From Candidatus Vesicomyosocius okutanii (GTDB lineage: Bacteria; Pseudomonadota; Gammaproteobacteria; PS1; Pseudothioglobaceae): DNA of 64,000 bases. The stretch lies in contig NC_009465.1 of assembly GCF_000010405.1 (NCBI RefSeq), positions 620,001-684,000 of the forward strand, given 5' to 3'. A model generated the notes under the pieces. That model was given only the letters and a program-made list of their open reading frames with translations. It ran no database searches and had not been told where the DNA came from. Every line of letters begins with the position of its first letter. Position 1 is the first letter of the stretch. A program made the position numbers and the translations under genes. Below are positions 1-9,896 of this stretch, one piece after another.

Positions 1-1466
1 CGTTTTGGCATAGAAAAATCAACCTGTAAAGTGCCACATTGCCACTGTCTATCTAAACAATCTTTTAATATAAATTCAATTTTAGGACCGTAAAATGCAC
101 CTTCACCTTCTTGTAACTCCCATACTATATTCTTAGCATTCAACGCTTCTACCAATGCTATCTCAGATTTATCCCATACTTCATCAGAACCAACCCGCTT
201 TTTAGGTCGAGTAGATAACTTGATATTAATCTTTTCAAATCCAAAGTATTTATATACATTAAATGTTAAATCAATAAAAGTTGAAACCTCATCTTGAATT
301 TGTTCAGGTGTACAAAAAATATGACCATCATCTTGTACAAAATTACGCACACGCATAATACCATGTAATGTACCTGAGGGCTCATTACGATGGCATGAAC
401 CAAACTCTGCTAGACGTAACGGTAAATTACGATAAGACTTTAAACCTTGATTATAAATTTGAATATGTGCAGGACAATTCATAGGTTTCACTGCATAATC
501 ACGATCACCACTAGTAGTGGTAAACATAACATCACCAAATTTATCCCAATGACCTGACTTTTCCCAAAGACTTTTATCAATTAATTGGGGGGTATGTACC
601 TCTTGATAACCATTATCTCTGAAAATACCGCGCATATATTGTTCAACTAATTGGTATAAGATCCAACCCTTGGCATGCCAAAAAACCATACCAGGCGTCT
701 CTTCTTGTATGTGGAACAAATCCTGAGTTTTTCCAATTTTACGATGATCTCGTCTCGCAACTTCTTCTAACTTATGTAAATATACTTTTAAATCTTGCTC
801 ATTCCCCCAAGCCGTACCATACACACGCTGTAACATTTCATTACTAGAATCACCACGCCAATAAGCACCAGCCAATTTCATCAACTTAAAATTCTTAAGT
901 TTAGCAGTTGAAGGTACATGCGGCCCACGACAAAGGTCAATAAAATCGCCTTGCTTATACAAAGATAGTATTTGATCAGTAGAAATTGACTCAATAATTT
1001 TAACCTTGTAATATTCGCCCTTATCTTTAAAAAACTGTAATGTCTCATCACGACTCATTTCAAATTTTTCAATCTTAAGATTTTGCTTAACCAATTTATG
1101 CATATTTTTTTCAATTTTAATTAAATCACCTTCTAAAAAGCCATTTTTATAAGCAAAATCATAATAAAAACCATTGTCAATTACAGGACCAATCGTCACC
1201 TGTGCATCTGGATACAGCATCTGAGTAGCTTGTGCCAATAAGTGCGCTGTAGAATGGCGAATAATCTCAAGCCCTTGATCATCATTTGCCGTAATAATCG
1301 TAAGATTAGCATCTGTCTTAATTAAAAACGAAGTACTAACCAATTCACCATCAACCTCACCAGCTAATGCAGCTTTAACCAAACCCATAGACTTTGCCAC
1401 TTGCTCAACACTAACTACTTGTTCAAATATTTTTTTTGTTCCATCTGGCAGAGTAATAATTGGCAT
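1..1466 (-). CDS. thrS: Threonyl-tRNA synthetase, C-terminus beyond window
   Basis: Charges tRNA-Thr with threonine in the cytoplasm. The reading frame starts at the ATG at 1466 (protein begins [18 protein letters not shown]) and stays open to base 1, giving about 488 codons of a protein usually near 640 residues, so only the anticodon-binding end is missing. In order I see the N-terminal TGS domain, the editing domain with the HxxxH motif ([10 protein letters not shown]), and the class II catalytic core, with motif 2 around [11 protein letters not shown] and the zinc-site Cys in KPMNCPAH. It is followed by recJ on the same strand upstream. Recognition is certain; only the end lies outside. 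Confidence 0.97.
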   Translation of the reverse strand, partial: MPIITLPDGTKKIFEQVVSVEQVAKSMGLVKAALAGEVDGELVSTSFLIKTDANLTIITANDDQGLEIIRHSTAHLLAQATQMLYPDAQVTIGPVIDNGFYYDFAYKNGFLEGDLIKIEKNMHKLVKQNLKIEKFEMSRDETLQFFKDKGEYYKVKIIESISTDQILSLYKQGDFIDLCRGPHVPSTAKLKNFKLMKLAGAYWRGDSSNEMLQRVYGTAWGNEQDLKVYLHKLEEVARRDHRKIGKTQDLFHIQEETPGMVFWHAKGWILYQLVEQYMRGIFRDNGYQEVHTPQLIDKSLWEKSGHWDKFGDVMFTTTSGDRDYAVKPMNCPAHIQIYNQGLKSYRNLPLRLAEFGSCHRNEPSGTLHGIMRVRNFVQDDGHIFCTPEQIQDEVSTFIDLTFNVYKYFGFEKINIKLSTRPKKRVGSDEVWDKSEIALVEALNAKNIVWELQEGEGAFYGPKIEFILKDCLDRQWQCGTLQVDFSMPK

Positions 1467-1520
1467 TACAGAATATTAAATCTAAAAAAGAAAAAACTAA
1501 ATTTTACCTTGATAATACTA

Positions 1521-3239
1521 TTATTTTAAGGCCTTTATTTGTACAATTATTAGTTGTAATGAAGTACTACCTCTCCAACTATTAATAGACAATTTATAAA
1601 CCGCCAAAACTTGCACAAACTCAAGTAGCGGTTGAAAGAATGCAATACCATCAAATACTTTGGTATTACCCTTAAATTTTAAGCGACATTTTAGATGTTT
1701 TTTACCAACCACTTTTTGCTCAATAATCTCAAATTTACCATAAAAAATAGGCTCGTCAAATCCTTGACCCCAAGGTCCAACATCAACTAATAATTGTGCA
1801 TTGTTTAAGGATAATTCAAATACCTCTAATTCACCATCAGTTAACAAATTAACTTTAGATATTTGGTTATCTAGATGAATTTGAATAGCGTCTGAAAAAA
1901 CTTGTTTAAAATTAGAAAAATTTTCAGATTTGATACTTAATCCTGCTGCCATAGCATGGCCGCCAAATTTTACAATTAAATCAGGGTTTTGCCTATCTAC
2001 TAAATCTAATAAATCTTTGACATGTACACTGGGAATAGAACGAATAGAACCTTTTAAATAATTACCTGACTGAGCAAATATCGCAACTGGACAATGATAG
2101 CTTTCTTTAAGTTTACCAGCCACAATACCCACAATACCCTCATGCCAAGATGGTTCAAATAAACTAATAGCAAATCTATCATGACCCATATCTTTTTGTG
2201 TAAAAGATAATTCTTGCATATCAACAATAGCTTGTGCTTGATCTTGCATACGGGCTTGTTCTTGTTTGCGCTGTTGATTAAACCTTTCTAACTCTTGAGC
2301 GTAACGCCTAGCATCATTTATATCATCAGTTAATAAGCAACGTATGCCACATGCAATATCACTTAAACGCCCTGCTGCATTTAAACGTGGAGCTATAGAG
2401 AAAGCTAAATCACTTGCACATAAGGTTGAACTTGGTCGACTTGAGATTTCTAATAACGCCAAAATACCTGGAGAACATTTTTGTTGTTGAATGCGTTTAA
2501 TACCCTGATCAACTAAAATTCTATTATTTTGATCAAATTTTACCACATCAGCCACTGTACCAAGTGCAACTAAATCTAATACATTTCGTAAGTCTGGGGG
2601 AACAATTTTTTGATGGATAAAATAATCACTCTCACTCAAATAAGTTTTTAAAGCAGAAAATAGATAAAAACAAACCCCAACACCTGCTAAATTTTTGCTT
2701 AAAAATTCACAATCTTTAAGATTTGGATTAATAATTGCATCTGCATTAGGAAGATTCTCATTGGGTAAGTGATGATCAGTTACAATAACCATAATACCTG
2801 ATAATTTTGCTAATTTTATCCCATCAAAACTTGAAATACCATTATCAACTGTAATAATCAAATCAGGCTGTTTTTCTTGAATAGCTAAGCTAACAATTTC
2901 TTCACTCAAACCATAACCATGTTCAAAACGATTAGGAACTAAAAAATCCACATATTTTGCCCCCATCATGCGCAATGACTTAACTGCCACAACAGACGCA
3001 GTTGCACCATCACAATCAAAATCACCAACAATCAAAATACGTTTTTGATTAAGTAAGGCTTGCTCAAGTAAGACAAGTGCGATATCTAGTTGAAGAAAAT
3101 TAGGCTTTAATAGACGACTAAGATTCAAAGACAAATGCGACTCATTAATTCCACGAGCTGCATAAATTTTCTTTAAAAAAATAGGAATATCATCTGAATA
3201 TGAATCAAATAAATTTTGATCTATTGTTCTAATAAGCAT
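1521..3239 (-). CDS. recJ: Single-stranded-DNA exonuclease RecJ
   Basis: 5'-3' exonuclease on single-stranded DNA, used in recombinational and mismatch repair. The DHH phosphoesterase motifs are visible: VGDFDCDGAT near residues 71-80, TDHH further on, and the DHHA1 glycine motif GGHAMAAG. About 572 residues, normal for the family. A longer frame to 3410 exists, but its extra N-terminus is unlike RecJ and lies over the neighbouring gene. I choose the ATG at 3239 (MLIRTIDQ), which overlaps the stop of the upstream gene by 11 bases and suggests translational coupling. Its retention is worth noting, because several related clam symbionts have thinned their recombination genes. Confidence 0.95.
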   Translation of the reverse strand: MLIRTIDQNLFDSYSDDIPIFLKKIYAARGINESHLSLNLSRLLKPNFLQLDIALVLLEQALLNQKRILIVGDFDCDGATASVVAVKSLRMMGAKYVDFLVPNRFEHGYGLSEEIVSLAIQEKQPDLIITVDNGISSFDGIKLAKLSGIMVIVTDHHLPNENLPNADAIINPNLKDCEFLSKNLAGVGVCFYLFSALKTYLSESDYFIHQKIVPPDLRNVLDLVALGTVADVVKFDQNNRILVDQGIKRIQQQKCSPGILALLEISSRPSSTLCASDLAFSIAPRLNAAGRLSDIACGIRCLLTDDINDARRYAQELERFNQQRKQEQARMQDQAQAIVDMQELSFTQKDMGHDRFAISLFEPSWHEGIVGIVAGKLKESYHCPVAIFAQSGNYLKGSIRSIPSVHVKDLLDLVDRQNPDLIVKFGGHAMAAGLSIKSENFSNFKQVFSDAIQIHLDNQISKVNLLTDGELEVFELSLNNAQLLVDVGPWGQGFDEPIFYGKFEIIEQKVVGKKHLKCRLKFKGNTKVFDGIAFFQPLLEFVQVLAVYKLSINSWRGSTSLQLIIVQIKALK

Positions 3240-3780
3240 TACTAACTGCTCGAATATAGGCATCAAAGGATTTATCAGAACTTTTACTACCACCATAAAA
3301 AAATGGCACATCAATTGCGATGTTGGTATCTTGTTCGTCCGCACTCCAGTAGGATTTACGTTTGGTATTCGGGAAAAAAAGTAGATTAATAAGCAAATCA
3401 TTATCACCATAAAGTAATAAGGTTCTTAATTCTGACTCACTAGGTAACCGCCAAGTATTTTGTTTACATAACTTAACTATATTTAGTGCGTTAATATATG
3501 CCTGAGTATTGCAATTTTTGCCCCAGTGACAATGGTGACTATAGTCACCATTGCTAACCCCTGATTGACCATCAAACCAAGTGTAACTACTATTTGCATC
3601 TTGTAATCCTTTATCGTTTAATTTAACCTCCCATACTAACTTGGACTGTTGATCAAGTACACATCGATGATCTTTAACCTCACTTTTAAGAATGTTTTCT
3701 CGTTCTGAAACCTTAATTAACTGTGCATTAATAATCAATGCATAAATAAATAATACTAAAAAGACAATTATTTTATGCAT
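3229..3780 (-). CDS. Secreted Lcl-domain (DUF1566-type) protein
   Basis: Function unknown. The 183-residue protein begins with a hydrophobic signal peptide (MHKIIVFLVLFIYALIINA, residues 1-19), so it is probably exported. The body carries the signature of the Lcl C-terminal/DUF1566 family: a Trp/Gly-rich region (TWFDGQSG), paired Cys around CHWGKNC, and the WRLPSESELRTLL motif, ending in SYWSADE and AYIRAVS. Members of this family are surface or periplasmic proteins, some binding carbohydrate. It sits between thiO and recJ with overlaps on both sides, so it is co-transcribed with them, but the pairing gives no functional clue. A perfect 24-bp palindrome lies within it. Confidence 0.7.
   Translation of the reverse strand: MHKIIVFLVLFIYALIINAQLIKVSERENILKSEVKDHRCVLDQQSKLVWEVKLNDKGLQDANSSYTWFDGQSGVSNGDYSHHCHWGKNCNTQAYINALNIVKLCKQNTWRLPSESELRTLLLYGDNDLLINLLFFPNTKRKSYWSADEQDTNIAIDVPFFYGGSKSSDKSFDAYIRAVSNAY
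3530..3553. repeat. Perfect 24-bp palindrome inside a gene
   Basis: Two 12-base arms (CAATGGTGACTA and its complement) meet without a spacer inside the Lcl-domain gene. It is one of several long perfect inverted repeats in this window. Confidence 0.9.
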
Positions 3781-4759
3781 TGATAATCAACTGTTTAATT
3801 CGATCTGAACTAGCAGGTGCCATATTCAAACCATTACAAAAATGTCCAGTATTTATGAATAAATGTTCAAATTGTTCATGTCTACCTAATATGACCTTAC
3901 CAGAAAGGCTTGCTGGTCGAAAACCAGACCAATGATGTTCAATTTTCACATTAAATAAAGATGGAAATCTTTGGTAAGCAAATTTATGAAGTGATTTTTG
4001 AACGCCAATATCGGTATGATTATCAAAACCAACATTTTCCATGGTAGAACCTACTAATACTCTCCCATCCTCCCTTGGAATAATATATCTACCTTGATCT
4101 AATACAATATTTTTTACCATACTTTTTGTAGATTTAAGAATAATCATTTGTCCTTTCATTGGAAAAACTTCATCAACAAGTTTTAACCATTTTGAACTCC
4201 ATGCGCCAGAGCAAACAATAACATCTTGTGCAAAATAATTTTTATCTTTAGTTCTTACGCCAATCACTTTATTGTTTTTTATCAATAAATTATTCACCTT
4301 AACATACTCGATGATATCCACCCCTTTATTTAAAATATCAACCTTTAATGCTTGTAACAACCTCGGATTACGAACTTGAGCAATATTAGAAAACAGTGCA
4401 CCATCAACATGAAATTGATAATCAACATGATATCTATTCATCCATTCTATTGCTAATGGCAAGTCATATTCATCCATCATTAACAAGCCAGATTGAATAT
4501 ATTGCGGATCAATACCCGTATCTTCAAAAATTTGTAAACATAGATCTTCATAAATTATTTGTGAAGCAAAACTTAATTCATTGGTTAAATCATCATAACG
4601 CCAAGGATACAATGGACTAATAATACCCCCACCTGCCCAAGATGACTCTTTACCACATTCACGTTGATCTAACAAAGTAACACTAACACCTTCCATTATC
4701 AATGTCCTTGCGCTCATCATGCCAATAATACCTCCGCCAATTACCAAACAATCAGTCAT
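3773..4759 (-). CDS. thiO: FAD-dependent glycine oxidase-type enzyme ThiO
   Basis: Flavoprotein of the D-amino-acid oxidase family. ThiO oxidises glycine to the imine used in making the thiazole of thiamine. The N-terminus shows the FAD-binding Rossmann fold (CLVIGGGIIGMMSARTL) followed by SSWAGGGIISPLYPW, typical of ThiO. The C-terminal part has GRVLVGSTME and the FRPASLSGKVILGRH/NTGHFCNGL region lining the flavin. About 328 residues. I start at the ATG at 4759 (MTDCL), whose ATGA overlaps the lspA stop by four bases, not the GTG/ATG nine bases earlier. A general D-amino acid dehydrogenase is the main alternative; no thiazole synthase gene is in view to settle it. Confidence 0.8.
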   Translation of the reverse strand: MTDCLVIGGGIIGMMSARTLIMEGVSVTLLDQRECGKESSWAGGGIISPLYPWRYDDLTNELSFASQIIYEDLCLQIFEDTGIDPQYIQSGLLMMDEYDLPLAIEWMNRYHVDYQFHVDGALFSNIAQVRNPRLLQALKVDILNKGVDIIEYVKVNNLLIKNNKVIGVRTKDKNYFAQDVIVCSGAWSSKWLKLVDEVFPMKGQMIILKSTKSMVKNIVLDQGRYIIPREDGRVLVGSTMENVGFDNHTDIGVQKSLHKFAYQRFPSLFNVKIEHHWSGFRPASLSGKVILGRHEQFEHLFINTGHFCNGLNMAPASSDRIKQLIINA

Positions 4760-5214
4760 TTTCCCCAATCCACTATTATCAATACTACCACACCAACACT
4801 GATAAAAATATCAGCAAAATTAAAAATTGGATAATTAAATCCACTGTAATGAAAATCAATAAAATCAACAACAAATCCATTAGTAATTCGATCAATCATA
4901 TTACCAATTGCACCTGATAAAATCAATACTAGACTGATAAGTTTAAACTTATATCTCAAAGGTGTTCTTAGAATCCAAATACTAATAATAACACTAGAAA
5001 TTGCAGAAATACCTGATAAAAAATAACGTTGCCAACCACTATTATCAGCCAAAAAACTAAATGCTGCACCATAATTATGGGAAAAAGTTAACGATAAAAA
5101 TTCATTAATGATAATTGAATTATCAATACCTAAATATTCATAAGCTAATAATTTTGTTAATTGGTCACAAACAACTAATAACACAACTAGTAAAAAATAA
5201 TGTCTTACTTTCAT
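4756..5214 (-). CDS. lspA: Lipoprotein signal peptidase
   Basis: Membrane aspartyl protease that removes the signal peptide of prolipoproteins after lipid attachment. 152 residues with four hydrophobic segments, and the family motifs in place: DQLTK near the N-terminus, NMIDR with the first catalytic Asp, and FNFADIFI with the second. Its start overlaps the stop of a 48-codon upstream frame (ATGA, 5211-5214), and its stop overlaps the thiO start in the same way, so the three are translationally linked. In many gammaproteobacteria ileS lies just upstream; here it does not. Confidence 0.96.
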   Translation of the reverse strand: MKVRHYFLLVVLLVVCDQLTKLLAYEYLGIDNSIIINEFLSLTFSHNYGAAFSFLADNSGWQRYFLSGISAISSVIISIWILRTPLRYKFKLISLVLILSGAIGNMIDRITNGFVVDFIDFHYSGFNYPIFNFADIFISVGVVVLIIVDWGK

Positions 5215-5357
5215 CTTGAATTTAGATTAAATTTTAATATAAAAATAATGAGTATTACAAACCCCAAACCAATAACAACCCAAAACAAACTACCAAATTT
5301 TGTATAACCTGATAAAACCTTAATAATTACAAGTTCAGTTAACTCAAATGCTGACAT
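5211..5357 (-). CDS. Small membrane protein upstream of lspA
   Basis: A 48-residue frame, MSAFELTELVIIKVLSGY and onward, with one strong hydrophobic helix (residues about 24-42) and a basic tail. Its stop TGA overlaps the lspA ATG by four bases, the same junction used by the neighbouring real genes. That is the main argument for translation. I do not recognise a family. In the same strand just upstream (about 5466-5344), another frame codes a second hydrophobic stretch ending PLPKILGKRYFAHVSI and runs into this one out of frame. The two could therefore be the halves of one frameshifted membrane protein. Confidence 0.45.
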   Translation of the reverse strand: MSAFELTELVIIKVLSGYTKFGSLFWVVIGLGFVILIIFILKFNLNSR

Positions 5358-5514
5358 GTGCAAAGTATCTTTTACCTAAAATTTTCGGCAATGGAAATAA
5401 AAACACTGCTACCATAAGAAAAATAAATAGGAAATAGAGAAATAGAGCTAATTCTAAACGTTCGAATAGATGTTAAGAAAACATATAACATATAACAATA
5501 GTAAAAATAGTTAG

Positions 5515-5542
5515 TTATTATAAGTGTTGTATAGGTTATAAT
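5515..5542 (+). promoter_or_regulatory. Possible fabI promoter
   Basis: A consensus TATAAT at 5537-5542 stands 33 bases before the fabI ATG, with a weak TTATTA at 5515-5520 as a possible -35. The rest of the 5358-5574 spacer has no recognisable element, and fabI lacks a clear ribosome-binding site. Confidence 0.4.
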
Positions 5543-5574
5543 TTGCTTTTTGTTAAAAACAAAATTATAGATCT

Positions 5575-6357
5575 ATGGGTTTCTTAACTGGTAAAAAAGC
5601 ACTTATTGTTGGTGTTGCATCAAATCGCTCTATTGCTTGGGGAATTGCACAAGCTATGGCTAAACAAGACTGTGAGATTGCACTCACTTATCAAAATGAT
5701 AAACTTAAAAAACGGGTTAATAAATGTGCAGTAATTTGTCACTCAAATATTGTTATTAAGTGTAATGTTGCTAGTGACAAGGACATTAAAAAAACTTTTA
5801 AAGAATTAAAAAACTATTGGGATAATTTTGATATTATTATCCATTCAGTTGCTTTTGCACCACGCGAAGCGCTAAATGGTAACTATATCCAAGCAACCAC
5901 TCGTGAAAATTTTGCTACAACACATGATATTAGTTCATACAGCTTTACTGCGCTCGCCAAATATGCATCCTCCATGCTTAATGATAATGGAGCATTATTA
6001 ACAGTTAGTTATTTAGGCAGTATTCGATCTATCCCAAATTATAATGTGATGGGAGTGGCTAAGGCTTCTCTTGAGGCTAATGTTCGTTATATGGCAACAG
6101 CTTTAGGACCTGAAAGAGGAATTCGCGTTAATGCGGTCTCATCAGGCCCAATTAAAACTTTAGCAGCATCTGGTATCAAAAACTTTGGCAAGCTACTTGA
6201 TTATTCTGCAGATAGTTCTGCACTCAAACGCAACGTAACCATTGAAGATGTAGGCAATGCTGCTGCATTTTTATGTTCTGATTTAGCCTCAGGCATCACT
6301 GGTGAAATCACTTATGTTGATTCTGGCTATAATTTCTATGACAAGGGTCCGAATTAA
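5575..6357 (+). CDS. fabI: Enoyl-[ACP] reductase (NADH)
   Basis: Last step of each fatty-acid elongation cycle: reduces trans-2-enoyl-ACP. 260 residues, the usual FabI length. The short-chain dehydrogenase fold begins with [14 protein letters not shown] for nucleotide binding. The catalytic region [19 protein letters not shown] holds the active Tyr and Lys, and [14 protein letters not shown] and [17 protein letters not shown] follow as in the E. coli enzyme. It stands alone on the plus strand, divergent from lspA and convergent with ppiD. Confidence 0.96.
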   Translation: MGFLTGKKALIVGVASNRSIAWGIAQAMAKQDCEIALTYQNDKLKKRVNKCAVICHSNIVIKCNVASDKDIKKTFKELKNYWDNFDIIIHSVAFAPREALNGNYIQATTRENFATTHDISSYSFTALAKYASSMLNDNGALLTVSYLGSIRSIPNYNVMGVAKASLEANVRYMATALGPERGIRVNAVSSGPIKTLAASGIKNFGKLLDYSADSSALKRNVTIEDVGNAAAFLCSDLASGITGEITYVDSGYNFYDKGPN

Positions 6358-6741
6358 CAATATTTAGCAAACAAGCTAGCTTCTTATAATAGTGTATCTT
6401 TATAAATATATGAAAGTCTCACATTATTAATACACTTAATCAATAGTTTGTTATGTCCTGTAAATAATAAAATAGTTATAGCATTATGTAAAATAATAAA
6501 ATTCTAATTACCCCTAAAAAATATCATCTTAATATCTTTATTGAGTATTTAAACCATTTGATCTTATCTGTCTTTTTACAAAAGAAAGCTTAGTCCAATA
6601 TCTCCCTCTTATCTTCTTAAATTAACCTATGGAATTTAATGTTGCCTAACTCTCATTTTTCTATTAAAAATAGTTGCTATATTATAATTTCAAAATGAAG
6701 AATCTAATTAGATTAACTGACTGAATATCAGATAAGTTAAA
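6358..6741. other. Gene-free spacer between fabI and ppiD
   Basis: 384 very AT-rich bases between two convergent genes. I found no open frame of substance, no clear hairpin terminator and no recognisable gene remnant. Confidence 0.6.
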
Positions 6742-8589
6742 TTACAAGTTTCTACTAAAAATTTTAATTTCTGCTTGAGATTTAAGCATTTCAAGAATAT
6801 TTGAAAATACCTCATTTGACTCAAAACTTAGCAAAGATTTTTCAAGTACAGCGTTGACTATTTTAATATCTGTCGTTTTAACACCTAATAGATCAATCAC
6901 AATTGCATTACCCCTTTCTAAATTTTGAGCACTGTAGCTAGATTTACTATTAATTGGTTTAGCCAATGCAAACACTTTATTGACAATAGTAGTTTTAACT
7001 TTATTAGAATCTCGTTTTATCCAACCCACACGATGCCATTTTAGTTTATTTTTAATCATTATTTTTTCAAGTGTATCTTTATCATTATGAACCAATAAAT
7101 CAACAATATTCTTAGCTAAATTATCAACAAAAGTTTTAGCTAATAGTGTCATTAAATGTGTATTAATTTCACTTTTAACTTCAGAAAAAGATTTTTGTCT
7201 TTTTACTAATTTTTCTCGTACGCGAATAACCATTAATTTATCTTTTGATAATTCTAAAACCTCTGAATTTTCACCTTTATTAAGAACCATATCACTAAAT
7301 GCAGTGGTTACAATTTTTTGGTTTAATTGGGTGTTACGTTTATCAAAAAAATCACTCACTTGAAGCTTTAAATCCATTTGATCAACAATTTTCTCTAAAC
7401 TTGTCTCATAGGCTAAGCTGGCTAACTGTTCAGTTAAGTTATAAAATACTTTTTGTGCTTGTTTTTGAATATATAAATCAAGTATTTCCTGTTTAGCTAT
7501 ATCAAAAGATTTAAGAGTCTTAACTTTAATATTATTTAGTTTAATAATATGATAGCCAAATTTAGATTTAACTAAATCACTCACCTCCCCAGATTTCATA
7601 GCAAACACTTTTTTCTCAAATTCTGGCACCATAATACCCCGAGTAAAAAAACCTAAATTTCCTGCATCGTCTTTAGAACCTGAATCTTGAGAATATTGCT
7701 TAGCGAGCTTGACAAAATCACCACCATTATCTAATAATGTAACAACTTTTTGTGCGGTTAATTCGTCTGTAAGCAAAATATGCTGTGCTTGCCTTTCTTC
7801 TTCTGTAGTAAAATTTTCTTGCTCATTTTCATAAAAATTAAATAATTCGTTATCACTTACTTTAATTTTTTTTGCAATTTCATTCAATGACAATTCAATA
7901 AATTCTATTTTTACTTGTTCTGGTGCAAAAAATAACGACTTTTTATTATCATAAAAATCTTTAACACTTTGCGCATCAACCTTAACTTCTTTAATATGAT
8001 TATCAGTCTGAATAATAATATAACTAAATTTTCGTTTTTGATCGTTCAATTTTTGTAATCTTAAAAGTTGTGATGGTGTAATAAAAGCAGAATCTAATAG
8101 GTTAGATTTAATTTGAGTTCGCCTTAATTCTTGTAACTTTATTGTCTCATATTTTTCCGTTGTATAGCCATTAAGCCTTAATAATTTCTTATATTTTTCT
8201 AATGAAAATCGTCCTTCTTCTTTAAACAAATCATTAGCTCGAATAATATTGTTAAGCTCACTGGTAGTTGTTTCATAAGATAATTTTCTAGACAACTGCT
8301 CAAGCAAATGTTTATTAAGCATTTGATTAAGAATAGATTGCTTTAATATAAAATCAAATTTTTTATCATATTTTTTATCTAATTCTTTTTGTAACCATCT
8401 TTTTTGGGGGTTAAATTCTGAAAGAAATTCTTCTTTTGAAATATCAACACCATCAAAAGAAGCAACTTTAATATTTGAAGCACCAGTAAAATATTCACTT
8501 ATACCAAATAAAGCAAAAGGGATAATAATTAAACCAATAATTAAGTAGGATATCCAACCCTTGGTTTTGTTTCTAATTGAAACTAGCAT
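6742..8589 (-). CDS. ppiD: Periplasmic folding chaperone PpiD (SurA/PPIC type)
   Basis: Inner-membrane-anchored chaperone that helps outer-membrane proteins leaving the Sec translocon. 615 residues: a short cytoplasmic start, one transmembrane helix (YLIIGLIIIPFALFG, about residues 15-32), a SurA-like helical chaperone region with the opening signature FDGVDISKEEFLSEF, and one parvulin domain at about residues 265-355 (QAQHILLT, GNLGFFTRGIMVPEFEKKVF, KFGYHIIKL). A long helical C-terminal region follows. The hupB-tRNA-ppiD order echoes the hupB-ppiD order of enteric bacteria. Confidence 0.93.
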   Translation of the reverse strand: MLVSIRNKTKGWISYLIIGLIIIPFALFGISEYFTGASNIKVASFDGVDISKEEFLSEFNPQKRWLQKELDKKYDKKFDFILKQSILNQMLNKHLLEQLSRKLSYETTTSELNNIIRANDLFKEEGRFSLEKYKKLLRLNGYTTEKYETIKLQELRRTQIKSNLLDSAFITPSQLLRLQKLNDQKRKFSYIIIQTDNHIKEVKVDAQSVKDFYDNKKSLFFAPEQVKIEFIELSLNEIAKKIKVSDNELFNFYENEQENFTTEEERQAQHILLTDELTAQKVVTLLDNGGDFVKLAKQYSQDSGSKDDAGNLGFFTRGIMVPEFEKKVFAMKSGEVSDLVKSKFGYHIIKLNNIKVKTLKSFDIAKQEILDLYIQKQAQKVFYNLTEQLASLAYETSLEKIVDQMDLKLQVSDFFDKRNTQLNQKIVTTAFSDMVLNKGENSEVLELSKDKLMVIRVREKLVKRQKSFSEVKSEINTHLMTLLAKTFVDNLAKNIVDLLVHNDKDTLEKIMIKNKLKWHRVGWIKRDSNKVKTTIVNKVFALAKPINSKSSYSAQNLERGNAIVIDLLGVKTTDIKIVNAVLEKSLLSFESNEVFSNILEMLKSQAEIKIFSRNL

Positions 8590-8750
8590 AATAGTATGTA
8601 TTAACGGCTAATAATTAATAATCTAAGAACCGTTTATTTTTAATAAAAATAAGAATTATAAACGAAAACCTTTGTATTAATACGTAGGTTTTATTATGCT
8701 TTAAAAATTGAATTTTGAATGAATCAAAAAACATAATAAAGAAAAAATTA

Positions 8751-8827
<77 letters not shown>

Positions 8828-8838
8828 GAATTTATTTT

Positions 8839-8914
8839 TGGTGGGCGCTACAAGACTTGAACTTGTGACCCTCGCCTTGTAAGGGCGATGCTCTACCAAC
8901 TGAGCTAAGCGCCC
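8839..8914 (-). tRNA. tRNA-Val (TAC)
   Basis: A complete 76-base cloverleaf, 11 bases upstream of tRNA-Asp. Acceptor arm GGGCGCT pairs with AGCGCCC, the anticodon loop is CTTACAA, the D arm reads TAGCTCAGTTGGTAGAGC, and CCA is encoded. Confidence 0.97.
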
Positions 8915-8962
8915 AAAAAAAATACCTAGTATTATATAGCAAAGAATCAGGCATATTATACT

Positions 8963-9238
8963 TTAAGAATTAACTGATTCTTTAAGTAATTTACCTGCTT
9001 TAAATGCAGGCACTTTAGAAGCCTTAATTTGGATTGCTTCGCCTGTTTGAGGGTTACGGCCTGTGCGTGCTGCACGGTCACGAACAACAAAACTACCAAA
9101 ACCTGTAATAGCCACATTATCACCACTTGTTAATGCTGAGGTAATTGCACCTGTCATGGCGTCCAATGCACGAGCTGAATCTGCTTTTGTTAAATTGGAA
9201 ATTTGTGAAATTACTGCAACTAAATCTGATTTATTCAT
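8963..9238 (-). CDS. hupB: DNA-binding protein HU
   Basis: Small histone-like protein that bends and compacts DNA as a dimer. 91 residues starting MNKSDLVAVISQISNL. The beta-arm signature GFGSFVVRDRAARTGRNPQTG is intact. The frame extends upstream to 9286, but the ATG at 9238 has an AGGAG ribosome-binding site at the right distance and gives the standard HU length. One HU subunit is expected in a reduced genome; the beta name follows from its place beside ppiD. Confidence 0.95.
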   Translation of the reverse strand: MNKSDLVAVISQISNLTKADSARALDAMTGAITSALTSGDNVAITGFGSFVVRDRAARTGRNPQTGEAIQIKASKVPAFKAGKLLKESVNS

Positions 9239-9365
9239 TGACTTTATTCTCCTGTATGTAAACCTTTTTCGATTAAAAAATATCAAACTTGAAATTAAAC
9301 TTTAGTTGAATTATCCATTAAATATCAGTGCTGTCAATGGACTTTGATAAAAAATATACTAAATT

Positions 9366-9896
9366 TTATCTCATACTATTTCTTAACTCGTCAATAAGAG
9401 GAGAAATTTTACTTTCCCAAATTCGTGGAGTTAATTCACCAATACGCTTAAAACGAATAATACCTTGCTGGTCAGTGATAAAAGTTTCAGGTGTTGCATA
9501 TACACCTAACTCAAGGCCAAGCTTGCCTAATTGATCAAATACAATCGAATCATACGGATTACCAAGTCTAGTTAAAAATATATTTCCATCTTTTCTGGTG
9601 TCTTTATAATTGATTCCTAATATTTGTAATGAGTTGGTTTTAGCTATTTTCATTAATATTTCATGCTCAACTCTACAGGTAACGCACCAAGAAGCCCAAA
9701 CATTAACCAAAGATATTTTTCCCTGTAGTTTATCTTGAATAGCGTAAATTTTAGCACTATTGAAATCTTCTACTTGTAAATTTGGAAACGCTCTACCAAG
9801 TAATGGTGAAGGTAGTTTTGTAGGATCAAGTCCAAGACCTATATATAAAAAACTTGCTAGTACAAAAAATAAAATTAAAGGTAGAAATTTTTTCAT
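9366..9896 (-). CDS. ccmG: Thiol:disulfide interchange protein CcmG/DsbE
   Basis: Membrane-anchored periplasmic thioredoxin that keeps the CXXCH cysteines of apocytochrome c reduced for heme attachment. 176 residues, with an N-terminal anchor helix (residues about 4-22) and the active site WASWCVTCRVEH, Cys71 and Cys74. Later motifs GVYATPETFITDQQGIIRF match CcmG, including the cis-Pro after Thr. It overlaps ccmE by four bases (ATGA). The expected ccmF between ccmE and ccmG is not here. Confidence 0.92.
   Translation of the reverse strand: MKKFLPLILFFVLASFLYIGLGLDPTKLPSPLLGRAFPNLQVEDFNSAKIYAIQDKLQGKISLVNVWASWCVTCRVEHEILMKIAKTNSLQILGINYKDTRKDGNIFLTRLGNPYDSIVFDQLGKLGLELGVYATPETFITDQQGIIRFKRIGELTPRIWESKISPLIDELRNSMR

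Noticed and set aside
3240-3410. N-terminal extension of the recJ frame
   Set aside because: It lies over the C-terminal codons of the Lcl gene, lacks RecJ likeness, and a normal start exists at 3239.
9063-9305. Plus-strand frame over the HU gene
   Set aside because: Antisense shadow of a well-conserved gene; no family likeness.
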